Below, piece after piece: positions 13,226-14,113 of a stretch of 14,113 bases of DNA. The notes under the pieces were generated by a model. It saw only the letters and a list, made by a program, of their open reading frames with translations, was not told where the DNA came from and did not search any database. The stretch's first letter is position 1, and each line of letters starts with the position of its first letter. The translations under genes were made by a program, and so were the position numbers. This DNA is from Thermoleophilaceae bacterium (GTDB taxonomy: Bacteria; Actinomycetota; Thermoleophilia; Solirubrobacterales; Thermoleophilaceae), in the NCBI GenBank assembly GCA_013696425.1, contig JACCYP010000144.1:1-14113 (forward strand), read 5' to 3'.

Positions 13226-14113
13226 TCACTCGTACACCTGCCGGTACTTCCTCACGAAGCGGATCGTGATCATGTTGAGCAGCAGCGTGATCACGAACAG
13301 CGTTGTCCCCACCGCGAAGATCGTCTTGTAGGCAGTGCTGCCCGTGGGGATGTCGCCCTTGCCGGTGGCGGCGATGAACGAGGTCATCGTGTAGTGGGGT
13401 GCACCGGGGTCGAGGCTCATCGAGGCGATCTGCCCGGCGGCGATGAGAACGATCATCGTCTCGCCGATGGCGCGCGAGGCGCCGAGCACCACGGCGGCGA
13501 CGATGCCCGAGAGCGCGGCGGGGAACACGACCCGCACGGAGGTCTGGAACTTCGAGGCGCCGAGGCCCGAGGAGCCCTCGCGCAGGGAGCCCGGCACCGC
13601 GGACATCGCGTCCTCGGCCACCGACGCGATGGTCGGGATGACCATGAATCCCACGAGGATGCCGCCGGCCGCCGCGTTGTAGATCTTGATCTCCGAGCCG
13701 AACAGCGCCTGAAGAATCTCGGGGGTGAAGAAGGTGAGTGCGAAGAAGCCGAACACGATGGTCGGCACTCCCGCGAGGATCTCGAGTGCGGGCTTGAGCG
13801 CGCGGCGCACTCGTGGGCTCGCGTACTCGGAGAGGTAGATCGCCGAGCCGAGGCCCAGCGGAATGGCGACCACAAGCGCGATCGCGGTGATCAGGAAGGT
13901 TCCGACGATCAGCGGCAGCACGCCGAAGCTCGCCGGCTTGAACAGCGGCGACCAGTCCGTGCCGCCGAAGTACTCGCTGAAGGGCACGTCCTGGAAGAAC
14001 ACGATCGTCTCGCGCATCAGCGAGAGCACGATCAGGCTCGTGGTGACGATCGAGAGGACCGCGGCGAGAAACAGGGTGACCTTGATCGCCTGCTCGCCGA
14101 CGCGTCTCCGCGA
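13226..14113 (-). CDS. pstC: phosphate ABC transporter permease PstC (5' end beyond the window)
   Basis: The partner permease of PstA. The frame is open to the window edge: upstream of the GTG at 14029 it continues for 28 codons reading RRRVGEQAIKVTLFLAAVLS and a further hydrophobic run, which is the expected first transmembrane helix of PstC. The start is therefore missing, and the visible part is 295 residues. The periplasmic loop with FFQDVPFSEYFGGTDWSPLF, the permease domain (YLSEYA, LAGVPTIVFGFFAL), the coupling loop SSGLGASKFQTSVRVVFPAA and SRAIGETM are typical of the family. It is the first gene of the operon in view; pstS and any Pho-controlled promoter would lie further out. Confidence 0.95.
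   Translation of the reverse strand, partial: SRRRVGEQAIKVTLFLAAVLSIVTTSLIVLSLMRETIVFFQDVPFSEYFGGTDWSPLFKPASFGVLPLIVGTFLITAIALVVAIPLGLGSAIYLSEYASPRVRRALKPALEILAGVPTIVFGFFALTFFTPEILQALFGSEIKIYNAAAGGILVGFMVIPTIASVAEDAMSAVPGSLREGSSGLGASKFQTSVRVVFPAALSGIVAAVVLGASRAIGETMIVLIAAGQIASMSLDPGAPHYTMTSFIAATGKGDIPTGSTAYKTIFAVGTTLFVITLLLNMITIRFVRKYRQVYE

Noticed and set aside
1..14113. Mobile element, phage, CRISPR or defence island
   Set aside because: No transposase, integrase, repeat array, nuclease or toxin-antitoxin frames were found. Gene content and base composition look uniform and chromosomal.

Overview
The window is very GC-rich and gene-dense, with GTG and TTG starts and several promoters of the form TANNNT placed seven bases before a start codon (leaderless style). 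Together with the protein families present (Pst phosphate transporter, DUF427-type N-terminus, YqgE, basic secreted proteins), this suggests a chromosomal segment of a high-GC Gram-positive bacterium, most likely Actinobacteriota and perhaps the Thermoleophilia/Solirubrobacterales. The lineage is inferred from style and families; there is no rRNA gene to confirm it. No gap exceeds about 110 bases. I see no tRNA, insertion sequence, CRISPR array or phage gene.

Left part (1-3783): a membrane-anchored alpha/beta hydrolase (plus strand) overlaps tail to tail with a DHA2-type MFS exporter (minus strand). A TetR regulator of the LmrA/YxaF type is divergent from the exporter, and a perfect 7-4-7 inverted repeat lies on the exporter start codon. 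This is a classical self-contained drug-efflux and repressor pair. A rhomboid intramembrane serine protease follows on the minus strand, apparently leaderless.

Middle part (3842-8146): a secreted PI-PLC-like phosphodiesterase with a cysteine-containing lectin-like region and an extremely basic C-terminal tail is divergent from the rhomboid gene. Its stop codon is shared (CTAG) with a small four-helix membrane protein on the minus strand. That protein lies 31 bases downstream of an ATP-grasp ligase of unknown substrate. The ligase start overlaps the start of a YqgE/AlgH protein on the other strand (CATG). A small membrane-anchored coiled-coil protein comes next.

Right part (8165-14113): an exported basic glycoside-hydrolase-like protein ends inside a perfect 28-base palindrome that probably serves as a bidirectional terminator. 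Just upstream of it is the 5' remnant of a DUF427 gene, whose promoter is back to back with that of a compact, unusual pyridine-nucleotide disulfide oxidoreductase. The rest is the phosphate-uptake operon pstC-pstA-pstB-phoU on the minus strand, with pstC cut by the window end. PstC and PstA form the membrane channel, PstB supplies ATP hydrolysis, and PhoU links transport to signalling. The binding protein gene pstS and the operon promoter should lie beyond position 14113.

I found no convincing new multi-gene system. The most unusual items are the 28-base palindrome, the DUF427 remnant with its symmetric promoter, the PLC with its basic tail, and the compact flavoprotein with its altered active site.
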